Positions 43,679 through 53,441 are shown, counted from the first letter of the stretch. The stretch: DNA of 64,000 nt from Anaerohalosphaeraceae bacterium (GCA_037479115.1 JBBFLK010000001.1:102455-166454), one strand, 5' to 3'. Notes: generated by a model from the letters alone, not told the origin. A program made the numbers and translations.

Positions 43679-46330
43679 ATGAAAAGAAGCGGTACAGGGA
43701 CTTCTCGAAAATTGGGTTGGGTTTTGTTTGCTGTTGCAGCTATGGAGCTGTCCTTGATGGCCGGTGCGGACCCGGGGCCGCTGGTGCTGTTCTATACCAG
43801 TCCGGCGACATACACGGCGAATGCGACGTCCAATGCGGCGCTGCCGATTGGCAACGGCAAACTGGCCGCCATGGTGTACGGCGGGATGAGTGAGGAAATT
43901 ATTCAGTTCAATGAGGATACAGTCTGGGCGGGCCATCCGCATAATTACGTTCATCCCGGCGCATCGGCTTATCTGGAACAAATTCGCAACTATGTCTGGG
44001 CCGGGCAGGGCAAGAATGCCTATGATCTTGTAGCCAAAAATAATTTTATGAGCATCCCGCTGCGACAGTGTCCCTATCAGCCGACGGCGGAGCTGCGGCT
44101 GACGTTTAATCATTCGGGCACGAATTACCGACGGCAGCTGGATTTGACAACAGCCACCGCATCCGTAACGTATACAGCTGGAGGCGTGACCTATCAGCGA
44201 GACTGTTTTGCCAGTTATCCGGACAACGTGATTGTGGTTCGGCTGACGGCCGGCCGGCCCGGAATGATTGGTTTTACATGCAGTTTAACCACACCGCATA
44301 CGGTGGTCAGCCGTTCGGTCAGCGGCAATGACGTGGTTCTTCGCGGGGCAGTCGATCATGTGGGCCAAAACAATCTGGCTAGTGATGTGGAGTTTGAAAC
44401 CCGCGTGCGGATTCTCGCAGAGGGCGGTTCGGTGACCCCCTCCGGGCAGACGCTGGTGGTCAGCGGAGCGGATGCCGTGACACTGGTGCTGGGGGCGGCG
44501 TCGAATTATGTCCGCTACAATGATATCACCGGCAATCCGAGTCAGCGGTGTCTGGACACGGTCTCCAGCGCCGCCGCCAAAGGGTTTGCCGCATTGCGGC
44601 AGAGGCAGTTAACCGACTATCAGGCCCTGTTTAACCGTGTGACGCTGGATTTGGGAACCTCGGAGAAGGTCAATCTTCCCACCGACCAGCGGATTGCCGC
44701 CATCGAAGCGGGGGTGGATGCCGCCAAGACGAATTGGTCGCTTTTCAACGCGGATGATTTGCAGCTGCTGACGGTGAATTTTCAGATGGCCCGGTATCTG
44801 CTGATTTCCGGGTCTCGGCCCGGCTCCCAGCCCCTGGGGCTGCAGGGCAAGTGGAATAATGAATTGGAGCCCTCGTGGGAGGGCAAGATGACCCTCAATA
44901 TCAATGAGGAGATGAATTACTGGGCGGCGGAGGTGACCAATCTGGCGGAGTGCCACGAGCCGCTGTTTGATTTGATTCGGGATTTGTCGGAGACGGGGGC
45001 TGTCGTGGCGGCGGAGCACTATGGTGCGGACGGCTGGGTTGTGCACCACAATACCGATTTGTGGCGCGGGGCGGCGCCGATCAACAATCCCGGGGGCCTG
45101 TGGCCCAGCGGCGGGGCCTGGCTGTGTATGCATCTGTGGTGGCACTATGAATACAGCGGGGATGTCGATTTTCTGGCGGAGGTCTATCCGTTGATGAAAG
45201 GGGCGGCGGAGTTTTTTGTGGATTTTCTGGTGCCGGACCCGCGGACTGGCAGAATCCCTTATCTGCTGACAAATCCTTCGCATTCGCCGGAGCAGCCCAA
45301 TCCGGCGCTGGGGGATAACGGGGAACTGGTGGCCGGCCCCACGATGGACTGCCAGCTGATTCGGGGGCTGTTTACGTATGTAATAGAGGCGAGCAAAATT
45401 CTGGGGGTGGATGCGGAGTTTCGCCAGCTCTTGGAGCAGAAGCGTTCCCAGCTGCCGCCCAACCAAATCGGACGATACGGCCAGCTGCAGGAATGGCTGG
45501 AGGATGTGGATGTGCCGAATACGCATCGCCATCTGTCGCATCTGGTGGACCTGATGCCGGCCGGAACCATTACCCCGCATCACACGCCGGACCTGGCGGC
45601 GGCGGCGGAAGTGGTTCTCAACTGGAAAGGGGATGACACCAATAACACGTCCTGGAGTCAGGCATGGAAGATGTGCTGTCGGGTGCGTCTGGGACAGGGC
45701 AACCACGCCTATATGATTCTCAATAAGATTATTGGGAAATCCCATACCTATAACATGACCTTTTCACGCAAAGGAGGGACTGCCGGCGGAACTTCAGAGA
45801 ACCAGATTGACGGCAATCTGGGGGTTCTGATGGGCATGGCCGAAATGTTCCTGCAGAGCCACCAGGGGGAAGTGTATTTGCTGCCGGCCCTGCCGGACAA
45901 GATGGCCAATGGAAGCATAACCGGTTTGAGAGCCCGCGGGGGTTTTGAGGTGGATATTACTTGGCAGAATCGCACCCTCCAGACGGCACAAATCCGCTCG
46001 CTGCTCGGCAGGACCTGCCGGGTTCGTTCGGCCCGGCCGATTGCCGTAACCGATGGGTCCGGCGGGAGTGTTCCCGTGCAGTCGCCGGGGGAAAATCTTT
46101 ACGAATTCCCCACACAAGCCGGGCAGAGCTACACGCTTACGGCGTATTCCTGTACAGCCCCGCTTTTATCGGATTATAACCAGGATTGTCAGGTAGATTT
46201 TGAGGATTTTGCCGCCCTTGCCGGGCAGTGGCTCCGTGAGGGAGAAGGGCTGGACCTGTCGGACTTGGCCCAAATGGCGATAGACTGGCTCGCATGCGGC
46301 CGAGACCCCGGACAGACTTGCTGGTTGTGA
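43679..46330 (+). CDS. GH95 alpha-L-fucosidase/galactosidase with C-terminal dockerin-like module
   Basis: An 883-residue secreted GH95 enzyme. It has a signal-like N-terminus (GWVLFAVAAMELSLMAGA), an N-terminal beta domain (LPIGNGKLAAMVYGG, NEDTVWAGHPHN), the catalytic helical barrel and a beta domain. Catalytic residues match the family: N407 and N409 in MTLNINEEMNYW, general acid E605 in GQLQEWLED, and D711 in NQIDGNLG. The C-terminus adds DYNQDCQVDFEDFAALAGQWL and a second half repeat LDLSDLAQMAIDWL. GH95 removes alpha-1,2-L-fucose or alpha-L-galactose with inversion. Start supported by GAGGGG. It follows the pectate lyase gene by 25 bases. Confidence 0.93.
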   Translation: MKRSGTGTSRKLGWVLFAVAAMELSLMAGADPGPLVLFYTSPATYTANATSNAALPIGNGKLAAMVYGGMSEEIIQFNEDTVWAGHPHNYVHPGASAYLEQIRNYVWAGQGKNAYDLVAKNNFMSIPLRQCPYQPTAELRLTFNHSGTNYRRQLDLTTATASVTYTAGGVTYQRDCFASYPDNVIVVRLTAGRPGMIGFTCSLTTPHTVVSRSVSGNDVVLRGAVDHVGQNNLASDVEFETRVRILAEGGSVTPSGQTLVVSGADAVTLVLGAASNYVRYNDITGNPSQRCLDTVSSAAAKGFAALRQRQLTDYQALFNRVTLDLGTSEKVNLPTDQRIAAIEAGVDAAKTNWSLFNADDLQLLTVNFQMARYLLISGSRPGSQPLGLQGKWNNELEPSWEGKMTLNINEEMNYWAAEVTNLAECHEPLFDLIRDLSETGAVVAAEHYGADGWVVHHNTDLWRGAAPINNPGGLWPSGGAWLCMHLWWHYEYSGDVDFLAEVYPLMKGAAEFFVDFLVPDPRTGRIPYLLTNPSHSPEQPNPALGDNGELVAGPTMDCQLIRGLFTYVIEASKILGVDAEFRQLLEQKRSQLPPNQIGRYGQLQEWLEDVDVPNTHRHLSHLVDLMPAGTITPHHTPDLAAAAEVVLNWKGDDTNNTSWSQAWKMCCRVRLGQGNHAYMILNKIIGKSHTYNMTFSRKGGTAGGTSENQIDGNLGVLMGMAEMFLQSHQGEVYLLPALPDKMANGSITGLRARGGFEVDITWQNRTLQTAQIRSLLGRTCRVRSARPIAVTDGSGGSVPVQSPGENLYEFPTQAGQSYTLTAYSCTAPLLSDYNQDCQVDFEDFAALAGQWLREGEGLDLSDLAQMAIDWLACGRDPGQTCWL

Positions 46331-46845
46331 GAACAAAACAATATTAATGGATAGATATAATCGGATATATTGGATGTTTTGTCTGAATGTTGTTTTTTGT
46401 CGTGATTTATCGAACGGACTGTTCTTTTCCGTCAACCTAAAAAAATGAACAGTTTTTTTAAGATTTCAGGAGGAATTCCCTTTTTACCTTTTTCATAATG
46501 CACAAAAGAGTGAGAGGGAGCGCTCCTTGAAAACGCCAAATAGAATCAGCGAATCGAAAAGAGTCGGAACAGGGGAGGTTTAGGTCGAGTCCGAGGGCTG
46601 TCTGGTGTTTTGCTGCGGGTTTGGTTTGGAGGATGTGAGAGATGGGCAAATTCTTGAGGATGAGGGTGCAAACACGATGGAGTGCCTCCGTCGCTTCCGA
46701 AACAGGGAATCGGCTTGAGAGGATTTCTTACCTTCCATGCCTGTTGCGGTACATATCTGTTCTGTCGGCGGACCGTACTCTTTCCTGCCTTTGTTATACG
46801 CCGGATGTCAAAACGTAAAAAACCCGATTGTTGAGAGGATTGAAG
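46331..46845. other. Intergenic stretch with a CelR-like operator candidate
   Basis: AT-rich for the first 160 bases, including a -10-like TATAAT at 46356 without a matching -35. GGAGCGCTCC at 46517-46526 resembles LacI/CelR operators. A 58-codon frame (46642-46818) has GGAGG nine bases before its ATG, but its composition is unlike that of its neighbours and no feature supports it; I do not call it a gene. Confidence 0.5.
46517..46526. promoter_or_regulatory. CelR/LacI-type operator candidate
   Basis: AGGGAGCGCTCCTT agrees at 11 of 14 positions with the CelR box TGGGAGCGCTCCCA of LacI-family cellulase regulators. It lies about 320 bases before a gene for a secreted dockerin-like protein. Confidence 0.35.
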
Positions 46846-49074
46846 ATGAGAAAGATATCAGCATTGCTCATGATAATTTTATTCTGTGTCGGTGCTGCTT
46901 CTGCGAAGACTATCCTTATCATCAGTGACGGCGGGTACTGGCCGACAGGGGCACCGAACCCGTTATTTGACGGCGTCAGCCCCAAAACAAACTTTTACAA
47001 CGACACCCAACTGGTGGAGTTTCTAATCAGTCTGGGCTATACAGTCGATACCAGCGGAATGGCAGGCCGCTATCGGGATTCCACCGGGTGGACAACGGAT
47101 TCGGACAAGCTGGCAGCTCTTTCCAATGCCGACCTGATCATTGTGAGTCGTTTGACAGACAGCGGTCAGTACCATCAGAGCCGGAAAGTCTGGAATGAAC
47201 TTCCTGTGCCGATTCTGTGCCAGAACGGGGCCCTGGCTCGCTCCCAATATGACCGATGGGGCTGGAGCAACGGCGGAAACGCTACTTCGCGAGATTTGAA
47301 TATGCCGATTGTGATGGGCCATGAGCTGGTGGACGGCTTTGGTTCGTCCGTTGCACTCTTTACGGACATTCCGACCGGCAGGAATGTAACGAATCCCGCC
47401 GCCAGTGCACTTTGGGATGCCTATACCTCTGTGGTTGGAACCCAGGGCGGCAACCCGATGCTGGTTGATATTCCGGCAGGGACGGATTTTGATGTCCTTT
47501 GCGGGAAGACAAACTTTTTCGGGATTGCCGGCGCCCGCCGCGTTTATTTCGGCCACTGGGGCTACGATGCCGCCTCTACCTATCCCTGGGATATGAATCT
47601 GACGGCTGCCTACAAAAATCTTTTTGCGAGGGCCGTTGCTATTGCCATGAAGCCGGTCCAGGCGGTCAACAATTCCCCCGCACATCGTGCAACAAATGTT
47701 CCGGTGGACCTTGCCGCTGCGGAAAATGACCTGATTTTTACGATTCTGGATTCAAACGTTTCGGCCGTAGATGTTTATCTGGGGCCGGAGAATGAACCAA
47801 ATCTGACGGCGAAGCCCCAGTACAGGATTGTTCAGAACCTGCCGGTAACGCCGGGGCAGAATACGGTCGATTTGGTCGGTGAACTGCCCCATAATCTTAC
47901 ATACGGAACAGATTATTACTGGAGAGTCCTTTGTTATGAGCCCAACGCCGTAACGGGCATTCCGATGCTGACGTCAAAGGGGCCTGTCTGGAAATTTTCG
48001 ACGGCGGCGCAGGGGCCGGTCATTTCCTGCGTCTCTCCGGCAAAGATAGGCGTCTTCCCGGGCGAAAATGTCGTGTTCAGCGTAACCGGTGAGAATGTTG
48101 AAACCTATCAGTGGTACAAAGAAGGCAATCCGAATCCGCTGGTCAACGGGTCCAAGTACAGCGGGGTCAATACGGATACGCTGACGATTCTGAATGCACA
48201 GCCGGCTGACCGGGGCTTTTATTATTGTGTCGGGATGAAAACCGGATACACCAATGTTGTCAGTGTGCCTTCCGGAGAACTGGACTTTAAGGAATTGAAG
48301 CATCACTTCCCGTTTAACCTCAGTGATGTGGTTGACGGAAAAACCCGGGATGTTGTCGGCGGCGTCTGGGCGCAGCTGGTCGGCGGAGCCTCTATTGGAA
48401 CCAATCCGTCCGATTCCATCGTCGGGAACTATCTGCGGCTGGAGAACCCCGGACCGACGGCCTCCGATACACAGTATGCGGAAATCCTCAGCAGCATTGC
48501 AGATTATCCGGAAATCACCATCAGCGCCTGGGTGCGTCAGGATACCCGCGACATCGGGTGTGTCTGGGATTTCGGTCAGTCGCAGGAACGATACTTTACC
48601 TTCACGATGGGCTACAAAGACGACCAGGCAAAAGTGGAATATCGGCATGCGGCCCAGCGGGAATATGTTGCGGTGTTTGACAGAACCTATGACTGGCAGT
48701 TTGTAACGATCACCGTGGACAGTACCGGAATGTCCAAGACCTATATCGATGGTCAGTTCAAGAGCTCTTACAATCTGCAGGCCAATCTGACGGCCATCAG
48801 CAAGCCTATCAATTACATCGGCCGGCGCATCTATCCGAATCTGCCGAAGTTTGACGGGCTGATTGATGAGCTGAAGGTGTACAACTACGTCCGTTCGACC
48901 GAACAGATTGCCCGGGATTACATGGAGGTTCGGACCAATGTTCCCTTTGTCTGCAACCAGGAAATCAGCGACCTGGGGCAGACTGATTACAACAGGGACT
49001 GCCGGACGGACCTGGCGGACTTGGCAATCTTTCTGTCCAGGTGGGTGGAAGACGACCGAATTTACAGACCCTAA
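46846..49074 (+). CDS. Secreted modular protein: ThuA-like fold, Ig, LamG, dockerin-like
   Basis: A 742-residue protein with signal peptide (MRKISALLMIILFCVGAASA). Residues 21-265 begin KTILIISDGGYWPTG and have alternating strands and helices; they may be a ThuA/glutamine-amidotransferase-like fold, though no catalytic Cys-His pair was identified. A fibronectin-III-like domain (to about 390), an Ig-like domain with YQWYKEGNPNPLVNG and YYCVGMK, a LamG domain (about 485-705) and a dockerin-like end DYNRDCRTDLADLAIFLSRW follow. Function unknown; carbohydrate binding at the surface is likely. GAGAGGA precedes the ATG. The second half is paralogous to the next gene. Confidence 0.65.
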   Translation: MRKISALLMIILFCVGAASAKTILIISDGGYWPTGAPNPLFDGVSPKTNFYNDTQLVEFLISLGYTVDTSGMAGRYRDSTGWTTDSDKLAALSNADLIIVSRLTDSGQYHQSRKVWNELPVPILCQNGALARSQYDRWGWSNGGNATSRDLNMPIVMGHELVDGFGSSVALFTDIPTGRNVTNPAASALWDAYTSVVGTQGGNPMLVDIPAGTDFDVLCGKTNFFGIAGARRVYFGHWGYDAASTYPWDMNLTAAYKNLFARAVAIAMKPVQAVNNSPAHRATNVPVDLAAAENDLIFTILDSNVSAVDVYLGPENEPNLTAKPQYRIVQNLPVTPGQNTVDLVGELPHNLTYGTDYYWRVLCYEPNAVTGIPMLTSKGPVWKFSTAAQGPVISCVSPAKIGVFPGENVVFSVTGENVETYQWYKEGNPNPLVNGSKYSGVNTDTLTILNAQPADRGFYYCVGMKTGYTNVVSVPSGELDFKELKHHFPFNLSDVVDGKTRDVVGGVWAQLVGGASIGTNPSDSIVGNYLRLENPGPTASDTQYAEILSSIADYPEITISAWVRQDTRDIGCVWDFGQSQERYFTFTMGYKDDQAKVEYRHAAQREYVAVFDRTYDWQFVTITVDSTGMSKTYIDGQFKSSYNLQANLTAISKPINYIGRRIYPNLPKFDGLIDELKVYNYVRSTEQIARDYMEVRTNVPFVCNQEISDLGQTDYNRDCRTDLADLAIFLSRWVEDDRIYRP

Positions 49075-49137
49075 GCGTAATCCTGCGAAAAGGACCGAGA
49101 GTGGATAGAAGAACATTCTTATCGAAAGGGTGACGGC

Positions 49138-51189
49138 ATGAAAAATGTTTTGTATATACTGATTTGCCTGGGAGCGGCTTCGACGGGATGGGCGCTGTCC
49201 ATCACCAATGGGGATTTTGAAGCGCAGTTCCGCCTGAGCAGAGCGGCGGATGTGGCCGGCTGGTATGACTTTGACAACAGCGGCAATTACAGTGCAGGTC
49301 CCTGGTATGAACGCAGCAGCTCGGCCGGCATCAATGCTACCGGATGTCTGTTTCTGCCCGGAGCGGCGGCGACCGGTACGGAGGACGGCGGACGCCGGGT
49401 CTATGTCTATCAGAGCATCGGCCTCTATGACGGCACGCCGTCTGTCGAACTGTCCCTGGATTGGGGTGCTGCCGGCGACCGTGACGGCGGTCTGATGGGG
49501 CTGACGGTGATGATTTTCGAATCCGACGGCACGTTCAAACCGGGCGAATGGTATGCCTTTCAGGATATTTACGGCGCGGCCGGTGTTCGGGAGATTACGC
49601 GCGCGACGGTTGTGCGAAATCTGGTTCCCGGTCAGTCGGTCAGGGCCGTTTTTACGCTGGATTTGTCCGCGGCCGTTGTCGGCCGGGAGCTGTTCCTTCG
49701 CCTTAATAACTACAATGCAGGCGTTGCCCCGTGGATCTGCATCGACAATATCACCCTGACGGTCAGCAAGATTGCCCGGCAGTCGCCGAAAAACAAAGCC
49801 CGTTTTATTCCGGTGGAACGCACCTCTGCCGCGAATGATTTGGTTTTCACAATTCTGGACCCGGCTGTGACTGCTGTGGATGTTTATTTCGGACCCGAGA
49901 AAGATCCGAATCTGTTCCAGAACCCGGCCTTTAAGATTGTCAGCAGCAAGCCCGTTTCAACCGGACTGTACAGCATCACGCTCGAAACCGAATGGCCTTC
50001 CAATCTTCTGAATGACACGGATTATTACTGGTGCGTCGTTCCGGTCAATACGGAGCCCAACGGGATTCAGCCGTGGACATTCCGAACCGTTATGACCGGT
50101 CCCTATCTCGATCCGGTTTCTCCGGCCAATCATACGGTGAACGCAGGGGCCGATGTAGTCTTTACCGTGCTCGGCGCCAACGTGGATGCGTATCAGTGGT
50201 ACAAAGAAGGCGTCGGGGCATTGTCGAACGGAGCTGTTTATCAGGGAGTCAACACCAATACGCTGACCATCCGCGGCGTTCAGATTGAACAGGAAGGTGC
50301 CTATTATTGTATCGGCACGCAGACATCGACCGGCCAGACGGCCCAGAGCCTGTCCTCCGGTGAACTGATTATCAAACGGCTGAAACATTACTTTCCGTTT
50401 GAGCAGGCCGAAAACGGTCTGACAGCGGACGTTGTCGGGGATGTTCAGGCGCAGCTGATGGGAGGGGCCTCGGTGAGTGGGGCCGATGAAAACTCCATCG
50501 TCGGCGGCTATCTGGTCCTCAGCAATCCCGGCTCCGATGCGGAAGACACTCAGTACGTAAATATCCTGGATCCGGCTGTGTTTGACAATCGGCAGCTGAC
50601 CGTCTCTGCCTGGTTCCGGATGAGCACGCTGGATCGGAAAGCCGGCGTCTGGGACTGCGGTTCGGACGACAACAACAACTGGTCGTTTTATCCCTATTAT
50701 CAGCAGGACCAGTCAGCCTACGGCGGACTGGATGTGGCGCGCAGCGAGTTCCGGGTCGGCAGCAATCTTCGTACGCTGGACGGCGGCTATGAAATGAATG
50801 CGGACCAGTGGTACTTTGTGACGATGACCGTGGACCAGAACGGCACCGGAAAGCTGTATATCGACGGCAAATATCTGGGCGTCAATGACCTGTATCCGCC
50901 GCTGAATCTTCCCAAGACAGCCGCCTATATCGGTCGGCGCGTCACGACGACAACCCAGCCGATGTTTAACGGCTTTATCGACGAACTGAAGATTTACAAC
51001 TATGTGCGGTCTTCGGCGGAAATCGCCCAAGACTATATGGCGGTTCGAACCGATGTGAATTCGATCTGCAATGAAGAAATCTATGATTTGGCCCCCTTCG
51101 ACTACGACCGCAACTGCCGGGTCGATTTGGCGGATTTGGCTCAGATTGCCTTAAAGTGGCTCAAAGATTTTCGGATTTATGCCGACTGA
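49138..51189 (+). CDS. Secreted modular protein: jelly-roll, Fn3, Ig, LamG, dockerin-like
   Basis: A 683-residue protein: signal peptide (MKNVLYILICLGAASTGWA), an N-terminal beta-sandwich (SITNGDFEAQ to WICIDNITLTV) of carbohydrate-binding type, an Fn3-like segment, an Ig-like domain (YQWYKEGVGALSNG), LamG (VSAWFRMSTLDRKAG to FNGFIDELKIYNYV) and a dockerin-like end DYDRNCRVDLADLAQIALKWL. From about residue 215 it aligns with the preceding protein, while the N-terminal modules differ, pointing to duplication with exchange of the first domain. The gap is 63 bases, so they are probably co-transcribed. Confidence 0.68.
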   Translation: MKNVLYILICLGAASTGWALSITNGDFEAQFRLSRAADVAGWYDFDNSGNYSAGPWYERSSSAGINATGCLFLPGAAATGTEDGGRRVYVYQSIGLYDGTPSVELSLDWGAAGDRDGGLMGLTVMIFESDGTFKPGEWYAFQDIYGAAGVREITRATVVRNLVPGQSVRAVFTLDLSAAVVGRELFLRLNNYNAGVAPWICIDNITLTVSKIARQSPKNKARFIPVERTSAANDLVFTILDPAVTAVDVYFGPEKDPNLFQNPAFKIVSSKPVSTGLYSITLETEWPSNLLNDTDYYWCVVPVNTEPNGIQPWTFRTVMTGPYLDPVSPANHTVNAGADVVFTVLGANVDAYQWYKEGVGALSNGAVYQGVNTNTLTIRGVQIEQEGAYYCIGTQTSTGQTAQSLSSGELIIKRLKHYFPFEQAENGLTADVVGDVQAQLMGGASVSGADENSIVGGYLVLSNPGSDAEDTQYVNILDPAVFDNRQLTVSAWFRMSTLDRKAGVWDCGSDDNNNWSFYPYYQQDQSAYGGLDVARSEFRVGSNLRTLDGGYEMNADQWYFVTMTVDQNGTGKLYIDGKYLGVNDLYPPLNLPKTAAYIGRRVTTTTQPMFNGFIDELKIYNYVRSSAEIAQDYMAVRTDVNSICNEEIYDLAPFDYDRNCRVDLADLAQIALKWLKDFRIYAD

Positions 51190-51279
51190 ATGCCTGGTGT
51201 GAAGTGTGCTGTGCAGGAGAATACCTGTTGTGAGGGCTCTCTTGGTTAGTAAACCGTAACTTGATTTGGAGGAAGAAAG

Positions 51280-52161
51280 ATGAGGAAAAGAAATCTGATG
51301 CTCTTGATGGCAATGGCGGCGGCGATGGTTTTGGCCGCGCAGGCTCCGGCGGTCATTCGCATCACCACCAACATGCCCGGCGGGGCCGATGCGGAGCTGC
51401 GGGAAGAGGCGCCGGATACCAACCGAGGCTCCAGCAACGAGCTGGCCTCGCGGGTTTCCGGGACGGTGGAAAATCCGACGCAGAACAGTTTGATTTACCT
51501 GAAGTTCGGCGTAGCGGGCATTACCCCCTCTGATTTGCTGGGCAACATCATCGTGCAGACGACATACCGCAACAACAACATCACAGCCGGACGAATTCAG
51601 GACCCCCTCGGCGGCCCGAATACCGGCTGGGATTATTATGTGATGGACCCCTGGCTGACCGGCGCCGATTGGGATGAGGCCACCATTACACCGCGAAATG
51701 CACCGGGCTATTACTATGACGGCAACCTCTTTACCAAAGGATGCGGAACGCCCGAGGAACCGATGGACGGTCTGACCTATTTGGGCAGAAAACTCTATGA
51801 CAGTGCTGAGCTGGTGGGTTCGCCCCTGCATCTGCCTGTCGGCGGACCATTCAATTTCGTCTGCGAACCCGGCAGCGCCCTTCACGATGCGGTTGCGGCG
51901 GCCCTCGAGACCGACCACAAGACCGTTACCATTGTGATGGCCATTGCTCACGATCAGAGCACGAACAATTCGCAATGGAAAGGATTTAACTATCTGTTTA
52001 ATCCGAAAGAGATGACGACGCTGAACACAGATGCGGCCAGTCCGTGGAGCGGAATGTCCAACGCCAACGGCGAATTCTCTCCGGCGCTGATTTTTGTCCC
52101 GGAGCCGGCAACGATGGTCATCCTGCTGGCCGGCGGACTGCTGCTGCGTCGGCGGCAATAA
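51280..52161 (+). CDS. PEP-CTERM sorting-signal protein
   Basis: A 293-residue exported protein with a signal peptide (MLLMAMAAAMVLAAQAPA), a single beta-rich domain (about 30-260, resembling DNRLRE-type exopolysaccharide-associated proteins) and the end VPEPATMVILLAG followed by a basic RRRQ tail. That end is the PEP-CTERM signal recognised by exosortase, which processes such proteins at the envelope. No exosortase gene is in the window. GGAGG lies ten bases upstream of the ATG. Role probably structural or matrix-linked; specific function unknown. Confidence 0.8.
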   Translation: MRKRNLMLLMAMAAAMVLAAQAPAVIRITTNMPGGADAELREEAPDTNRGSSNELASRVSGTVENPTQNSLIYLKFGVAGITPSDLLGNIIVQTTYRNNNITAGRIQDPLGGPNTGWDYYVMDPWLTGADWDEATITPRNAPGYYYDGNLFTKGCGTPEEPMDGLTYLGRKLYDSAELVGSPLHLPVGGPFNFVCEPGSALHDAVAAALETDHKTVTIVMAIAHDQSTNNSQWKGFNYLFNPKEMTTLNTDAASPWSGMSNANGEFSPALIFVPEPATMVILLAGGLLLRRRQ

Positions 52162-52468
52162 ACCTTATTACCCAGTCAGAAGAGCCTGGAGGCGTCTCTG
52201 AAAGGACGCCTCCAGGGCTCTGAGAAAATGTCACGGCTTCTTTTGCTGGGCGGCATCGGCTGTGCGGGATTTATCCGACGGTTTTTTGGAAAAAAACCGG
52301 GTTTTGAAAGAAAGGTTCCAATCGGTAAAGAAAAACAGATTTGCGCAGAATTGTCTTTTTTCAGGCGCAAAATTGCCTTGTGAGAAAATGTCGAATGTTC
52401 GACAATATTAAAGGAAGGGGTTTTCTCCCCTTTATGACCCTCAAACGGCTGAATGGAAGGGTACGCAA
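52162..52468. other. Intergenic stretch with strong hairpin and repeated 12-mer
   Basis: A long hairpin at 52181-52221 (arms AGAGCCTGGAGGCGTC and GACGCCTCCAGGGCTCT, one bulge) follows the PEP-CTERM gene but lacks a T run. TGAGAAAATGTC occurs at 52221 and again at 52381, exactly 160 bases apart. GTCGAATGTTCGAC (52390-52403) is an imperfectly spaced palindrome. No gene seen. Confidence 0.6.
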
Positions 52469-53311
52469 ATGACCGAAAAAAAGGGATTTACACTTATCGA
52501 ACTGCTCGTGGTCATCGCGATTGTCTCCCTGCTGCTGTCGATTGTCATCCCTGCGGTGAAAATGGCAAAACGCAAAGCCGGTGCCGCCGTATGCCTGACG
52601 AACGTTAAGAATTTTTCCTTGGCCTGGAATGCCTACCATGGGGAAAATAATGGAAGAATCATGAATTCCAATCCGAGCAACCCGGACGGCTGGGTTCTTC
52701 ATCCGTTCCGTGAGAACGGCACGGCCTGTGATGGTTTTGCCGTGACGCCGCCGGTAACGGACGAGGACGAATGGCGCGGCATTGCCGCCGGTGTAATGTA
52801 CCAGCAAATGGGTATTGAAGATTATGATGCATACCGTTGTCCTGTGGATAATCGAAAAAGCAAATACGACTTGACCCCTATCTTCCGCTCCTATGCCATG
52901 CCCGGCTGTCTTGGCAGTCAGATTCGGAAGATATCCGACATCAAGCAGCCTTCGAGACGATACAACTTTGTAGAAGAAGCCGAAGGCCGCAACTTCAACG
53001 TCGGCACGTGGGATTTTTATACCTCCGAAACCAATCCGGTGGGCGCATTTCCCTACTGGCGCGACCCCATTTCTGTGGCTCACGGCAACGGCAGTGTTCT
53101 GGGCTTCTGCGACGGCCATGCAGAAGTGCATCAGTGGGTGGACCGGCAGACGACCTATCGGCTCAAGTTCTATTTTGAGACGGCAGGAATTGACCATTAC
53201 GGCTACGGCGGGAACAACTGTCTGAACGACCGGTTCCCGCGCGACCCGTCCCAGGTGACCGATACGGAATACATGGAGCAGGGCTGGGCGTATAAGAAAG
53301 GGTCCCGGTAA
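52469..53311 (+). CDS. Prepilin-like H-X9-DG family protein
   Basis: A 280-residue protein opening with MTEKKGFTLIELLVVIAIVS, the type IV/type II prepilin cleavage and methylation signal (cut after G, methylated F). The body is the planctomycete DUF1559-like fold with VCLTNVKNFSLAWNAYHGENN and the late motif VAHGNGSVLGFCDGHAEVHQW (the H-X9-DG signature). Such proteins are abundant in planctomycetes; they are pseudopilin-like and probably assembled by a type II secretion-like machine, but their role is not established. GGAAGGG precedes the ATG. A related protein ends the window. Confidence 0.82.
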   Translation: MTEKKGFTLIELLVVIAIVSLLLSIVIPAVKMAKRKAGAAVCLTNVKNFSLAWNAYHGENNGRIMNSNPSNPDGWVLHPFRENGTACDGFAVTPPVTDEDEWRGIAAGVMYQQMGIEDYDAYRCPVDNRKSKYDLTPIFRSYAMPGCLGSQIRKISDIKQPSRRYNFVEEAEGRNFNVGTWDFYTSETNPVGAFPYWRDPISVAHGNGSVLGFCDGHAEVHQWVDRQTTYRLKFYFETAGIDHYGYGGNNCLNDRFPRDPSQVTDTEYMEQGWAYKKGSR

Positions 53312-53412
53312 TCCGTATTTCAAGGGACGGGCTGTCAATCAACGGTGGTCTCTTTGCCGCCCGTAAAATCGCCGTTGCAGTGTTTTCTGATTTCTTTTAT
53401 TGCATTAGCTAC

Positions 53413-53441
53413 TTGCTTAGTTCCCGATAATTGAATAATCT
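53413..53441 (+). promoter_or_regulatory. Possible promoter of the second pectate lyase gene
   Basis: TTGCTT (53413) and TAATCT (53436) with 17 bases between them; 35 bases before the GTG start. Modest match. Confidence 0.35.

Noticed and set aside
46642..46818. 58-codon frame with a good GGAGG ribosome site
   Set aside because: Composition unlike its neighbours, no signal peptide, helix or family pattern; the ribosome site alone is not enough.
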